Source of the DNA: Steinernema hermaphroditum
Lineage: Eukaryota; Nematoda; Chromadorea; Rhabditida; Steinernematidae
DNA: 64,000 nt
Assembly: GCA_030435675.1 (NCBI GenBank)
Contig: CM059622.1
Location: 2,480,001 to 2,544,000 of the forward strand
Reading direction: 5' to 3'
Positions 1 through 12,045 of the stretch are shown here, piece after piece. The notes beneath the pieces were generated by a model that had not been told where the DNA came from, ran no database searches, and worked only from the letters and a program-made list of their open reading frames with translations. Positions within the stretch are counted from its first letter, which is position 1, and every line of letters starts with the position of its first letter. The translations under genes were made by a program, and so were the position numbers.

Positions 1-380
1 GGAATAGGGCCGTAATAATCAGGGTATTCTCTGTCGGATCGGTTCAACGCCGGCGCGGTTCCCTATTCTGTCTGCCGTCTGAAACCGACCGCTCCTTGGT
101 GATCATTCTGACCGCTCCCGTGTAGACGGGAAGGCGCACACAAACGTAGGTTCGACGCCGGCCCAGTTACAAACCATACACAAAACTAGGTTCTCCGCTT
201 ATATCTAGAGGGTTTCTGACTCGTTTGACTGACTCCAGTTCCAACCATCGTCTAAAGATCTTAATCAACCAGTGATCGTTAACTTTCAGAATGGTGATCG
301 GAGCTACTTAGAGATCAGTAGGGCGGAATATTTGATATCTTCTTAAATTGCTTAGAAAGAATAGAAGAAAAGCTGCCTAC
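1..380. other. Intronic/intergenic, no exon seen
   Basis: Follows the donor of the Srsx exon on the minus strand. No open, splice-bounded exon with membrane character was found on either strand. Confidence 0.4.
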
Positions 381-706
381 CTGATAGGAAGGCTCACAGC
401 CATAAGTCGATCAGAAGCCAATCCAATCAGCGTGGAAGCCGATATCATCTGCGTACAGAAGTAGACGATGTTCGTTCGGAAACAAGTCGCTCGATCCAGG
501 ATGACTCCGGTAATCATTCGCACTCCACCGCCCATTAGCATGATGAGGCAGATCGTATCGTACACCGCCAACAGACTGATCAGAATGCCCGCCTTGTTTC
601 TCAATTTTCGCTTCCGACATGTGGCGATGACGATGTTGAAGTTGCCAAACAGACCAAAAGTGGAGAGTAAGAGAATGACGATGCCTTTGACAGCCGACTC
701 CTCCAT
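381..706 (-). CDS. Partial Srsx-type serpentine chemoreceptor (first exon)
   Basis: A 326-nt exon with hydrophobic segments separated by short polar loops. It reads GNFNIVIATCRKRKLRNKAG, then a YDTICL segment, then an ASDRLMAV stretch; these resemble TM1 to the TM3/intracellular loop of nematode Srsx receptors (DRL in place of DRY). I chose the start at 706 because the region upstream (in frame to 757) is less hydrophobic and precedes MEESAVKG; either start is possible. The exon ends at a GTAGGC donor after codon phase 2. No continuing exon is visible between 1 and 380, so the rest lies beyond the left edge. Family assignment is from recall of the pattern. Expected role: plasma-membrane chemosensory GPCR in sensory neurons. 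Confidence 0.7.
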
Positions 707-1303
707 GGCGGGAAACACAAGAAGATCGGAGAGAAACAAGCGATAGCAATAAAACAAGAGGTTATGTGAGTTATGTAGTCGTCGGTTGTAGTTTTGTTGT
801 CAATATGCACACGTTCATGGAATGTCTGTCTAGTGGAACAAGAAAACTCGAACGTGGGAAGCACAAAAACGTGGGAAAGAGGTGATCTTTTTTAAAGTAC
901 TGATGTGATAGTTAACACAGTGTTGTTCCTAAAGCCACAACCTATGACATGGGTGGGCCGGCAAAGGATGAGCGTCATGAGTGGTCGACGTGACTTGAAT
1001 CCATTCGTGTGTCGAATTCATGAAGATGAATCACAGTGAGACGCGCGATATGGGTAAACAGCGAGTTGATGTCGTTGAACTTCAGGGTCTGTTCGAGGGC
1101 CCATAGCCTTATCCAATGGTCGGGACATGCTCCTCATGAACGGTTATTTGGCCGCGTGACTGAGATTCCCATACCACTCTTCGCAACTCCGAAATCCAAA
1201 CGTTAGCTACCTGAGTTCTTTTAAAAGTCAAATGAAATGGCATCACAAGAAGCTACAATACATCAAGGCAATTTTATTTAGCAGCGGAATCACAAGTGAA
1301 CAA

Positions 1304-4300
1304 TCAGCCTTCTTTAGCTTTCTTCTTGGCCGCTCGATTGGCCGCTCTCTCGTGTTTTCTTTTCCACCCATCGGACGGCAGAATAAAGGTCACATGCAAG
1401 CGGTCGAGCACTTCAATGAGACTGGCTTTTGGTATCCGCCTGATTATTGTTGTCGCCTCAGATAATCTTCCGGAAATATCTTCCTAAATGACCCATACAA
1501 CTCAAGGCTGCATTCAGTCAGCACTCTTACTATAGGGATCGGTTGAAGATTGACAACTTTCAGATACAAATGGGAGTTTTCTTCTCGGCGAATCCAGGCG
1601 ACAAACAGCTTCTGGAGTGAGTCTGTGTCTCGAGGAAGCTTCTCCTTGACTTTCTTAGATTTGGAGCCTCTCGCTTGATCCATTTCGATCTCTTCCTCGT
1701 CGTCCAGCGGGCTTAACATTATCGACTCCTCCAAGTTGTCGCCCTGTGTGCTATGGTTGAGAATCTCGTGATCGTCCGAAGCGTGGACTTCGTCGATGGT
1801 GTCCAGGTTCCGGTGTTCATTTCCTGTGGGCAATGAGCTTGTTGAAGGATGTTTCTGGGTGTAACTTGCAGGACTCATTGAAATCACTGAAAGAGATAAA
1901 ATAAATAGACCGGCGCATGACATAACTTCCTAACCAGGGTGAGTCTCCGTGTAGATTCTATCGAGAAGAGCAATTGCTTTCTTCTTTCCCATAGGACGGA
2001 GACCGAATCTACTTAGATGGTCCTAAATAAGGAATATATCACATAGGGTGCGTTTCTTCCATTAATTTTTCTACGATCAATAACAAAGACAACAGATCAC
2101 CGGGATATAGGAACCCAGTAATGAAAAAGTGGGTATGGATCAGCTATGAGGAAAAAGACCAATAGATGCTGCCATATTCAGCCACTTGACCTTTGTACAG
2201 CCAGTCGTTTTATCGGTAGCTCAGAATTAGGCCAGTAGCAGGCTCTATGTAGTAGTTACTCGAGTGTCCGATAAGGTCTTGTATCTGTGATGAATGTCTA
2301 TGTCCCCCTTGTCTAGATTCAAATTTCATGAGATCGAACTGCTCGAATTTTGACTTCGAGCCTTGAGAGCTCATCAGAAATCATCAGCACTAATGAACGA
2401 TGCAAAGAAGTGGCATACATGGCAGAAGATGTCATTCCTAAGGATCTTATCACTGGGACCTATTGTCCATATACCTGTTCTTTGGGGTTTAGGAAGAGAT
2501 CGGTAGTTTACGGCATTAATTGTGACGATTTTTAATAAGTTTCACCCACTAACGTCCATTGTTTGTTGACCTATTTCGGAAAGAAAGCCTTATGAGTCAC
2601 TTAAAATTACGGTTCTGACAAAGATGGACATTGGGCAGGCGACAAACATCAGTTAAGCACTTACTGACTTTCAACTCTTGGTCGTTCATAAGGCCGTAGT
2701 CCGGCTTCGGAGTGATGTTCTTCGTCTTCAGAATCCTCGCGTGCCGCCCTATTTGATCGCGCACCCTCGGATTTGCTTCCAGGTCGGCAGGCAGCGGTGT
2801 CGCCATAGTGGACTTGGACGGTAAAGGTTTTGGAGTGGTTCCAAAAAGCGCCAAATCGTCGGCCGTGTTGAAAAACGAATCATCATCCGCGGTCTGGATG
2901 AGTTTGCGCTGAAGAGAGCTACGACGTCCTAAGGTCTTTCGACTTGAAGGCGGAGTTTCAGCCAAGAGCACAGGGGATAAACCTTTCGATGCGTTTCTGC
3001 TGGTTAGGGAATCATTTCCAACTGGATAAGGATTCGATGTGGATGTAGCAGGAATGACATCCTTCATTTCCTTAGCTCTCCACGAATTCGAAGTATCACT
3101 CAGTGTTGCCAGTTCTGGTTGGTTCGCAGGCTCTACGATGATGCAGTCGTCCAAATTTTGGTCTTCTACACTTCTGTTCGAAATGACTGGATCATCAAAA
3201 ATCTGCAGATCGTCCAGATTCTCAGAACTTGTCATGTCAAATCGCAAAGGGGAAACCGCCAGGTCGAAGAGCGGGCTTGTCGAAGTGCCCAAATCCGTCT
3301 GCTTGTTGCTGTCATCGCCACTGTATTTCGAGTGTGTGGGGGCTTCGGAGGTGTATGGTCCCGGTGAAGCACTACTGCAGAACACGTTGGAGGTTACCTT
3401 CTCTGCTGTGATGCCTTCTCCCTCCTCAGGTATTGGTTCTGGGAAGCGCTCCACTGAATTCACAGGCTCTATGATGATGCAGTCATCCAAATTTTGGTCT
3501 TCTACACTTCTGTTCAAATTGGAAATAAATGGATCATCCAAAATCTGCAGATCGTCCGCTTCGTCCAGATTCTCAGAGCTTGTCATGTCAAATCGCAAAG
3601 GGGAAATCGCCAAGTCGAGAAACGGGCTCGTCGAAGTGCCCAAATCCAGCTGCTTGTTGCTGTCATCGCCATTGTATTTCGAGTATGTAGGGGCTTCGGA
3701 GGTGTATAGTCCTGGTGAAGGGCTACTGCGGAACACATTACAGGATGCCCTCTCTCCTGTGCTGTTTTCTCTCTCCTCAAGTGTGGGTTCTCGGCAAGGC
3801 TGTACTGGAGGCGATTTTTCGAAGTCGCTGGCGCATACATTCTCATTGAAAATGCTTCCATCGTCCAACACTTGAATATCCTCAGGGTCACTTTCGCTTT
3901 CTCGTATTGAAGGGCTTTTCGCAGTCATGGTCATCGGAGAAGTAGTTCGTGCGCGATGCGGACTTAGTGAAGTATCGGGATTCAGTTTCTCTACGAATTC
4001 AGGTGAACACGGCTCCATTTGAGAGACCAGCAACTGCGACGGTTCTCGCTCAGAAGATACAGCGCTGTCCCTCCGTTGCGTTTGCAATTCTACAAGGAGC
4101 GACGACAGTCCCACGGGGCCATACTGTTCGGCAAGACTCTTTATGTCTTCGGCTTCAGCACTTGTCCATTCAACTGACGCACCGTAGACATATCTTAGGT
4201 AGCTGCGAATTGTGTCCGCAGAAAATTGCCGAAGAGGTATCACATTATCGCTACGATTCTGAAAAGAAAGTGATTATAATACAAAATGGTTAACCAGAAA

Positions 4301-6213
4301 AAAAGTGGAACATTTTTTCGGCTGATTTCGGTGGAAAAAAAAAATAGAAATTGCGTTCCCCGAAGCATTTCAACTATTCCTTTTTAAGATTTGGACTGTC
4401 CCTTTTTGATTTTGAACGCCCCCTCAGAATCTCGTATTTACGTTCGTTGCTCACGGTGACAAGCAATTAAAATAAGTGCTCATGGTGTACTACTCCTGTA
4501 AAATATGATCAGCACTCTAGGCATGTTAAAAAGAAGCATGCTATTTGTTCTCACCGATGTGGCATTCGTGTCTCAACGGCGATTCTCAAGTCATCCAAGA
4601 TTTACTCGAAGAATATCAGGTATTTTGATCGTGATCTGTCACATTTTGACGGTTATACATGTTTCATTAAGAAACATGCACAGTCCTTTCTTACATGCTT
4701 GATCTTTTGCTTTGACCCAGGTTTAGTGTCGATACAGAGAGTGGTTCGAACTTTCGGTTAACAGTGATTGTGCGGTGGTGGCACACAAGACATAAAAAAT
4801 ATTTAAATCCAAGATGAATGGTCTCAGAAAAAAAGCTCTTCTCTACCGTGGATCTAGGCCAAAACTCTCTTATGTTTCATACAAAAAATTGAGAGGCGAC
4901 TGTGGATCTGAGCCTATATGCGGAAAAATCGCTTCAAGATCACCAGAACTGCAGAAAAGTTAGGGTGCCCTACCCGAAACCCAAACCAACTTTGAATGTG
5001 CTTTAAAACGCCATCCACGCTGTCAGCGGCGTTAAAATAAACTGGCGTCTGGAGAATCTTAAGACAACGTACCTGAAGCATAGTGGTACGGGCATCTAGA
5101 ATAACTCGATGGCATTTGACGGTAACATCCCCAGCAGCAATCAGAGATACGTCCCCTTCGTTGGCGGCGCCATATGAAAGTAGATCATCGGCTAGTCTTT
5201 CCAATCGCTTAAGCTTCCAATGGTACTTGGCTACAGATTCAGCAAGCCTGGTCGTTCTCCTCGCTCTTCTTGCAGTCACTTCTTTTAGAGATTTCCATTT
5301 TCTGTTTGACTTTCGAATTTGAAAATTTCGAAGGAATCTCTCTTGCACAACGTCCATGATGTCGCAGCGACATTTCCTCGGTTCCAGTTCGACGACTCCA
5401 AACGAAGAGCGACGACGTTTTCTACGGCCAGCCTCCTCGGTTGAATCTGTGTCTTCCTTGGGAGCCTTTGAGCTGATCGCGTCCTCTTTTCTAAATTCGA
5501 GACGAATTATGCCTCAAAACTCTACACTCCTATACTTGATAGTGTTCTCCGATATGCTTGCTGATAGCGCTAGGGCTAGCTGTGACTGTTCTTCTTGGAA
5601 ACTGCGAGGCATCCCGGCAATCTTAGACGCTTTCTTTGTGGCTTTCGCTGCTGGAACTTTCGCCCTGAAAGCTGCTGCTGTAATTGACTGTATCGCTCTA
5701 TAAACTGACTTTGTGTGCGGACTGCCCATTTTCTTTTTTTCGTCAGCTATCTTCCGTTGAGTGTTGACCAGTTTCAACAAGTCGGCACCTCCGATTTTAT
5801 GCGATTTGCCACATTTCTTAACGTGAGCGATTTGGAACTGTAATTGACGTTTTCAGAGTGCTCGCAGCTTCGCTGATTACCGGCCCTGGCTGGAGTGGAA
5901 GGCCACACATCGGGCAGTCCACCGTGTTCAAGTACTTCTCACGCTCCTTCTCAGCCTTGCTGTTCGCTTCGAGGCCGTCGAGACAAACGTTCACGTGGAC
6001 AAGACGCCGAGCGTCGTTCAGATGCTCTAAATTCTTGCCACAGACTTCGCATTTGTCAGATGAGGAGGACGATGGCTTTTCCGTGGAGGAGTGGCCGGAC
6101 GAGTGGCTTCTAAATCGTTGCCAACGTTCGCTCGGTCGACTAACGAAGACTCACCTTTGTGGCACTTTAGGGGCCGCTTTCGGCTTCACGAAATCGTCCG
6201 ATTCGTCGAACAT
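1304..6213 (-). CDS. slx-4 (him-18): SLX4/HIM-18-like structure-specific endonuclease scaffold
   Basis: Eight exons splice in phase: 6213-6155, 6109-5881, 5837-5536, 5490-5073, 4258-2669, 2022-1935, 1886-1531, 1456-1304; 1064 residues. Domains in order: two UBZ4-type zinc fingers (C40-x2-C-x14-H-x3-C62 and C85-x2-C-x12-H-x3-C105), a basic stretch with the conserved LALALSASI helix near 180-190, a BTB domain (about 300-395) split by an 820-bp intron, a long acidic region with a 117-residue tandem duplication, a SAP-like RFGLRPMGKKKAIALLDRIY segment, and a C-terminal SLX1-binding domain ending in a basic tail. SLX4 holds SLX1, XPF and MUS81 nucleases for Holliday-junction and crosslink processing in the nucleus. 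The last intron uses an unusual CTGAG acceptor; skipping it would stop the protein early. Function is from homology; architecture is seen directly. Confidence 0.88.
3111..3745 (-). repeat. 351-bp in-frame tandem duplication inside slx-4
   Basis: Two units (3745-3462 plus spacer, and 3394-3111) are offset by exactly 351 bp, i.e. 117 codons. Each carries a DDLQI(L/F)DD core and an EDQNLDDCII(I/V)EP core, hydrophobic triplets in acidic context that resemble SUMO-interacting motifs. Antisense reading frames stay open here but are shadows. Confidence 0.8.
4259..5072 (-). other. Long fourth intron of slx-4
   Basis: An 814-bp intron between the halves of the BTB domain, with a CAG/GTACG donor and TTTTCAG acceptor. 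AT-rich, with poly-A runs; no gene or recognisable element inside. Confidence 0.7.
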
Positions 6214-6847
6214 TCCCTGTTAGAGTCAGCAGTTGCAGTCTGTCTTATCGTCCAGTGAAGCAGGACAATGCAAAAGAACCGATATTTTAATTTCACATTT
6301 CGCGCCATTCGCGTCGGGACGCATAATAAACTTCATCTGCTCTTCACGCCTTCTGTAACACCGAAAATGCGATATAAAGGATCCTTGTGTATGGTAAATA
6401 CAAGGGGAAAGTATGTGATGTATGCGGGGAACGTGTCCATTCCAGATCGTGGTGGAAATTGGCTTACAGCTAAGCACAAAATACCGAACGTTAACCTCAA
6501 AAGTCAATCACATTTTACGTACACATGACCTTGTAAACACCCTTCGAAAGTTACGTTCATATGATTATAGTTAACTTTCCCAAGCTGGATCGACTAGATA
6601 GAGTCTGGCTTGCAACTTCTCGGACCAGGATTCGACCCATTTCGATCAGTTCCCTTTCAATTTCAATAGCAAATAGCAACCAAAAATATTTTTCGCAGGC
6701 AAGCTCTGTATTCATTTTTTTCGGAATGAACCTAACGTCCAGGTTCTGGCTTAGCCTGGTGCTTATGGATTTGCATATTACAACAGTTACGTTTATTCCT
6801 TTTCCATTCCTATGCACATATGTGTATGCATACACAGTGACTATCAT

Positions 6848-7686
6848 TCACACATAGAGATCATTCTTGGTGTATACAGGTGGCGGCTCGAAGTTCTGAG
6901 GCAGAGCACTAGTGCTTGGTTCATCCGCGATAAACATCGGCTGACCAACACGTTCCGGGTGATACTCGACCACAATCGGCTGAGACTGCACGTTGATGCT
7001 TGTCGCCAACAGTCGTTTTCGTGCTATCCGAAAATATGGGATGAAGACAAAAAAGGAGAGGACGTTGAAGAACATGATGATTACGATGATCACAATACCA
7101 GGGGCAGAATTTGCTCCGGCAACAGAGGTAGAATCAACGCCAAGTATGATTGTTGCGACTAATTCAATACCCGTCATGAAGCCCTAAAATAGTCGTTGTC
7201 ACAGAATGTATACCAAGGAAAGCTTCCAATACGGTCTGTTTAGATCGAACTGAGAAAATTTGGTTGTTATACCTCCTCGGCAAGATTTTAGCTCACTGTC
7301 CTTTTATAGGACGACCTACCCATCAAATTTAGTTAAACCCTGAAACAAAACGCTGCTAGTTTCCCAACCTACCGTATAAATGATGTAAGGTATAACAACG
7401 AGATGAGCTCGGGGATGCTGGCTCCCTTTCACGATGACGACGAAGAGTGCTACGTGAATGGCTAGTCCGAAAGACGAAAGGGCTAACATAACGAACAGTG
7501 GAGCCGATCCACCAAGATTGAGCACGCCTATAATCGATAAGATCAATAATGCCAGACAGCCGAGAAAGCTGAGGATGGCGAAGAATACTAACGCCGCTTT
7601 CTAAAAAAACTAATTGCAAGAAGTGCGAATTTTTTTTTGTTTACGTTTTCGGCCGTTCGATAAAGACATCCTCCTTCGGTGCACAT
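6848..7686 (-). CDS. Four-TM protein with C-terminal PPPVY motif (family member A)
   Basis: Exons 7686-7645, 7600-7373 and 7183-6848 give 201 residues. The 14-residue first exon MCTEGGCLYRTAEN is almost identical to that of the gene at 9099. Four hydrophobic segments follow (about 17-40, 46-70, 78-106, 117-140), then a conserved IPYFRIARKR exit from TM4 and a 50-residue cytosolic tail containing EPPPVY 12 residues from the end. The layout (short N-terminus, four TM, PY tail) resembles LAPTM lysosomal adaptors that recruit Nedd4-type ubiquitin ligases; that link is inference from topology and the motif. Divergent to member B; the two first exons are about 1.4 kb apart. Confidence 0.75.
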
Positions 7687-8608
7687 GCCGCAATGAATCG
7701 ATCAATAGACGAGAGCGAGAGCGGAACTGACATGCACCAAGCAATGCAAGGTGTGATAAGGTTCCAGTCGACCTATAGAGAGCGCTGACTCATAAGCGGT
7801 GTTAGGCGGGTGACAAAGTGAGATAAGCGGAACGTTGTGAGCTGGAAGGCCCATAGCAGATCATCAATATGAGTGATTTTTGGAGAAGGTTCAATGATAG
7901 GACAAAAGTGATAATTTTATTTAAGCTTGTTTGTTTTTAGTTTTATGAAATCATTATTTTTCGATTAGTTTCTATCGGTAGCTTCACAGAACCTTGTATC
8001 TTCAAAGTACTTATAAGGGAATTTTTCACAATGCCAGTCTCGAGCTGAAGATTTGCACGCAGATTATATACAGGCATCTAACCAAGTAAACACCCTCCGA
8101 AAGTTGTGCAACCTTAGATACAAGAATAATACACGAAAATGTCGTTTCTGCCTATGTGATCAGGTAAGTCACTTACCTCACAATTTGTAGACCCGGGTTC
8201 GACTCCCCCCGCTGCCAATATTTATTTTCGGTTCTATACGGTTTTTCCCGTTCTACGATATTTATGCTACGCGTGGCCGTTTGATATATGAAGGGCGGAG
8301 CGTAGCGAGAACTTTAGGGACAAGATCCGATTATTCGAATAGCAGAGGATTTTTTGAGTAAACGATCAAAGCGCATTCAGTCATAACGTTTCGGTTTGCT
8401 GTGCACTCACTGAAATGAGTCAGCTTTGAGCCTGAGTCATTAGTGCTTAGGAGACTAATCATTTCACTCGACTGGGCAACATTCCCTAAATGAGCATTTA
8501 TTCAATGAACGGACGAAATACTCGTAATTGGATCAGACATGACCATGTTGCCAACGAAGAAATGCAAAACTGATTAATCCCTTAAATTTCTTGCTTTACC
8601 ATTATGGC
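7687..8608. other. Intergenic between divergent four-TM genes
   Basis: Probably holds the promoter of member A. At 8088 a TAAACACCCTCCGAAAGT motif recurs elsewhere in the window. At 8192-8215 a GGTTCGACTCC box resembles a Pol III B box, but no A box or acceptor stem accompanies it. No gene is supported. Confidence 0.45.
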
Positions 8609-8706
8609 CAGTGATGGGACTCGCTCGAAATTTCGCCGATCCTCGGTCTCAATATCGCAATCTCGCCCCAAAATCTCGAAATTTCGAGTCCCGAAACCTA
8701 TCACTG
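8609..8706. mobile_element. 98-bp hAT-like MITE
   Basis: Ends are CAGTGATGGGACTCG on the left and CGAGTCCCGAAACCTATCACTG-type complementary sequence on the right, with CGAAATTTCG palindromes inside. It is flanked by ATTATGGC (8601-8608) and ATGATGGC (8707-8714), an 8-bp duplication with one mismatch, the length typical of hAT transposons. Non-coding. Confidence 0.65.
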
Positions 8707-9098
8707 ATGATGGCCTATCACCGAATTGGACGCCCAGCGTCTTAACGTGGTACTGGAGTGCTTTCTACAGTACCCATCACAATATTTATATATTTCACAC
8801 TTTCGCGTTCAGTTCTCGATGTCCTCACCCTCTGTGATTCTTAATTATCATCAATTTCCCACCAATGATAAGAAGGGTGCTTCCGCGTGATAAGCAATAG
8901 ATCACGTCACCTCAGGAATGCGTATCGGAGTGTGCACATTTGTGTATATTGTGATACCAGTCACATGTTAGCCTTTTTTGAAAGAGCCCCCCTCTCAATG
9001 ATTCACCCCCTAAAGCACACACAAATATAAGTCTACACAACTGCCTTATCGTCATACCCACGTCTGCGTCCATTGATCGACTGCTTGGAGCGCTCCCA

Positions 9099-9660
9099 AT
9101 GTGCACCGAAGGCGGATGGTTATATCGAAAAGCTGAAAACGTATGCATTCCAGCATTTATATGTATATGTGCATATACTATTATTTCAGACAGTTATTCT
9201 CTACATATGCGCTTTTCTGACATTCCTCGGGTGTGTCTACACCATTGGATTAGGTGCAGTTCACCTTTCCACCGATGCAACCAGGACAGACGCCCAGTAC
9301 TTGCTTGGCTTTTCTATCGTCAGCGTCATTGTCCATGTTCTCCTTTGCCTCGCGATCTGGAGAAGGCTGTCTATAACATCTACAGTAGTCGTGTTCTACG
9401 TGGCTAACGCTGTAAGTTACTTTTCAGAAAAGGCATTTCTCATTTGTTTGTTGAAGATTTTTATGGCAACAGCCGAAATCGTCTTAGCTGTTCTCGCAGT
9501 TGTCCACAGCAACGACCGTCCGGTGAAGGACGCCTCCAAAGCGCCATTTTTGGCTCCACTTGTTCTAGTGTTGGTTGTCAACATTGTCTCTGTGTTTGTC
9601 TATATTCCGTACTGCATGATTGCTCGTAAGCGATATCGTACACCAAGAACCTACGTCTGA
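9099..9660 (+). CDS. Four-TM protein, tail-less (family member B)
   Basis: Exons 9099-9140, 9190-9411 and 9457-9660 give 155 residues. First exon MCTEGGWLYRKAEN matches member A apart from two residues. TM1 begins at VILYICAFLTFLG; TM4 ends in VYIPYCMIARKRYR, parallel to IPYFRIARKR in A. The protein then stops after TPRTYV, so the PY tail of A is absent. The second intron (9412-9456, 45 nt) is a multiple of three and has no stop, so retention would add 15 residues; I prefer splicing because it restores alignment with A. Function unknown. Confidence 0.72.
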
Positions 9661-9956
9661 ACTCGACGTCAATTTGACAGCCCGTAGCCACATCACCTTC
9701 ATCGGGAGGTGACTATGGTCCCTGCATTATTCGATGCGAGGTTTTACATGCTTTACAGTTCGTTTGTTTTGTGACCTATGTATTGGGTTGGTGCATTGAA
9801 AATAACCTGATATAAACACGCCATAATTTCGGAACGCTTACTCCCAGGGCATAACCGATAGGTGTATTGCTGAGTACATTGAATTCGCGCTCTACACAAT
9901 AATTGGTGGCTTCTATCTTAAAGGCCTTTTTTGTGATTCAGTGATTTTGTCTTTTT

Positions 9957-10240
9957 GAAGAGAGATAATTCTAATCTAAGATCTTCGATGGGAGCAAGAG
10001 AATTTCCATTTCTGGAGTGCACGTCAAAATCAGGCTGCTCTCAAGTCCTAAAAGGGAGTACACATGCTGAAGACTAAAAACTGTGACGTCAGCGTTCAGG
10101 TCGTATGAGGCTTTTTTGGTCTTCTCGCACCTTTCGCTATGTTCGTAAACACATTGGCTCGCGAGAAAAGCGTCGTACGGTAGGTGAAAGTGTGCTTTCG
10201 TGGTTCTTTGACCGGGAGAGGACAAACAACTAGCGTTTGC
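9957..10240 (+). repeat. Dispersed repeat R1, copy 1
   Basis: About 270 bp matching 14160-14440 in the same orientation. The best-conserved part contains AAAACTGTGACGTCAGCGTT and, 60 bp on, TTCGTAAA(A/C)ACATTGGCTCG then GGTAGGTGAAAGTGTG. No coding potential is conserved. The core includes the palindrome TGACGTCA. Confidence 0.7.
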
Positions 10241-10606
10241 AAATCATTGTGGAAATAGCTTTGTTGCTATGGCGTTTAACATCCGAAACATGTGAACCGT
10301 AGTGCGAGTTCACCGTCAGAGATGGGGACGAATCTCTGAGCAGATGTATGAGTCTGGATTTATCACAGAAACTCCTGTTGTGCCATTCCTGTTAACTCCT
10401 GTTGTGCCACACAGAAACTCCTGTTGTGCGAAACTCCTGTTGTATGAAAAACAGTTTTTTGGCCTTTTTTGGCCGAGGGCGCGAAATCGTGCGCAGCAGC
10501 GTTTATAAGAATAATTGCCGAAGATGTCGTTAAGAACATAGTTCTGGTCCTCTTTTGGGTTGGGAACGGGAACTTTGCAATCACAAAGGTGAGATTGAAC
10601 ATTAGT
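10241..10606. other. Intergenic
   Basis: Contains short direct repeats of AACTCCTGTTGTGC (10371-10441, about four imperfect copies). Otherwise nothing seen before the tRNA. Confidence 0.4.
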
Positions 10607-10679
10607 GCCATGATAGCTCAGTTGGGAGAGCGTTAGACTGAAGATCTAAAGGTCGCCGGTTCGATCCCGGCTCGTGGCA
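10607..10679 (+). tRNA. tRNA-Phe (GAA)
   Basis: Full cloverleaf of 73 nt: acceptor GCCATGA pairs with TCGTGGC, D arm GCTC/GAGC, anticodon stem TTAGA/TCTAA with loop CTGAAGA (anticodon GAA), T arm GCCGG/CCGGC with TTCGATC, discriminator A. Internal A and B boxes are intact. A short T run follows, consistent with Pol III termination. Confidence 0.93.
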
Positions 10680-10975
10680 TTTTTGTTTTATTTTTGCTTA
10701 GCTAAACATAGAGGATATGAAAAATTTTGAGGATTGGAAACATGTCAAACGCAAGCGAGAACAATGGCGCCTCTTTGTTTGAATATACTGGAAGTCGCTT
10801 GACGTAAATCAATGATATGAAATTGGTTCGGCTTGTTAGTTGAAACACCTAGAACACTTCGCTTAGAACTAGTCGTTAGGAACCAATAAACTGAAAATCC
10901 ACATAGGGCGTTCTGAAATGGTTATTTTCATTAAAAATGTAGAATACATCAGCTTTCAGGAAGAATTGAAAGAGT

Positions 10976-11082
10976 GCACGGATGGCCGAGTGGTCTAAGG
11001 CGCCAGACTCAAGCGACAGCTTAACGCGACGGAGCGTTCTGGTATCGGTATCGATGCGTGGGTTCGAATCCCACTCCGTGCA
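10976..11082 (+). tRNA. tRNA-Leu (CAA) with intron
   Basis: Acceptor GCACGGA pairs with TCCGTGC, discriminator A. Anticodon stem CCAGA/TCTGG surrounds CTCAAG followed by an intron of roughly 23 nt one base 3' of the anticodon, the canonical site. Long variable arm typical of class II tRNA-Leu; T arm GTGGGTTCGAATCCCAC. 107 nt in total. A T run follows. Confidence 0.9.
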
Positions 11083-11880
11083 TGAATTTTTTATTTTAGT
11101 TGGAAATTATTTTGTTTCTTTTTATGGCATTCTCGACTACGCGGCAGTTCCGCGACGACAGTTCTACGAATTTAGAAGATACTTGATGAGCAGCCTAGTT
11201 TTCCAGATGTCAAGACTACAGGACTACATTGACTCCTATGAAGACTACAGGGCTCTCCCTACCCGGGCTTGCTTTAAATCCATAGGCACGAGCCTAAGCG
11301 AATTATGGTACCCTTTATTACATCAGATGGTAATCGGGGAGATGAAATTGGGGAATAAATGCGCGTTGGGTGTACCTCTCGACATGCCCCCTCCTCAGTG
11401 CCCGACGTCAGGTCGAGGTCGATCCAGTCATCCGGTAGGTCGACAGTGTCGTGTCCGACCGAACGATTGGTGTTTCCTCGTGGCCGTTGGTAGTTGTCTC
11501 GAAAGTGTTGTCCGTGGGTCGCCCGAGTTCAGCGCTCTTGAGCATGTGTGGTAACACCGATTGGAGTATAATGGATACCACTTTGTCGTGTCCGTGGTTA
11601 CCGAGTTCACACCTGTCCAACTCTCCTGTATGGGCCTCCGGGAATACATTGGGTCCAGTAGTTTATTGTTAAGGGTGTAGCGGTGATACAGGAGTGAGAA
11701 AAGGGAAGGGGCGAGCTCATGGGGAAGCCACGACTACTGGGTTAAGAAAACCCGGTGGGCACGAAAAGGGGTAGGGGGCGGAGTTCAAAGGGGTCGCCGG
11801 GAGGGCGCGTGGGTTACGCCCCACGACAACTTGATGAGTAGATTTGCTGTACTTCGCCGGCGTTTTAAGGACCTAAAAGT
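11083..11880. other. Intergenic, partly GC-rich
   Basis: No supported gene. 11390-11830 is GC-rich with many short open frames on both strands, none splice-bounded or recognisable. On the minus strand a TTACTTTTAG acceptor near 11882 could serve the F-box-like exon to its right. Confidence 0.4.
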
Positions 11881-11919
11881 AAGGAGATAGATTAAACAGG
11901 TTTAAATTTAGGCTCACTT

Positions 11920-12045
11920 TTAAGACGGATAAATGCTCATAAGTGATCGACAAAAATTGTTCGAAGATGTTCGCTAGAACGTCATCTGGAATGTGATGAA
12001 GAATAAGCATGAAACCCATTGGCATGCAGAGACAAGGGCGATCAA
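11920..12045 (-). pseudogene. F-box-like exon, copy 1
   Basis: Reads MGFMLILHHIPDDVLANIFE then QFLSITYEHLSVLK and ends at a GTGAGC donor. PDDVLANIFEQFL fits the first helix of an F-box. The same exon, diverged, is at 27209-27310 on the plus strand, and upstream similarity extends about 110 bp (GGCAGCGCTGAGTCCGAGC in both). No convincing downstream F-box-protein exon is seen at either copy, so a dispersed gene fragment is more likely than a working gene. Confidence 0.4.

Noticed and set aside
3039..3875. 278-codon plus-strand open frame
   Set aside because: Exact antisense of the SLX4 coding exon; open because of the codon bias of the sense strand.
8150..8220. tRNA candidate with GGTTCGACTCC
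   Set aside because: Only the B-box half is present; no A box and the 3' CCGCTGCCA has no 5' partner.
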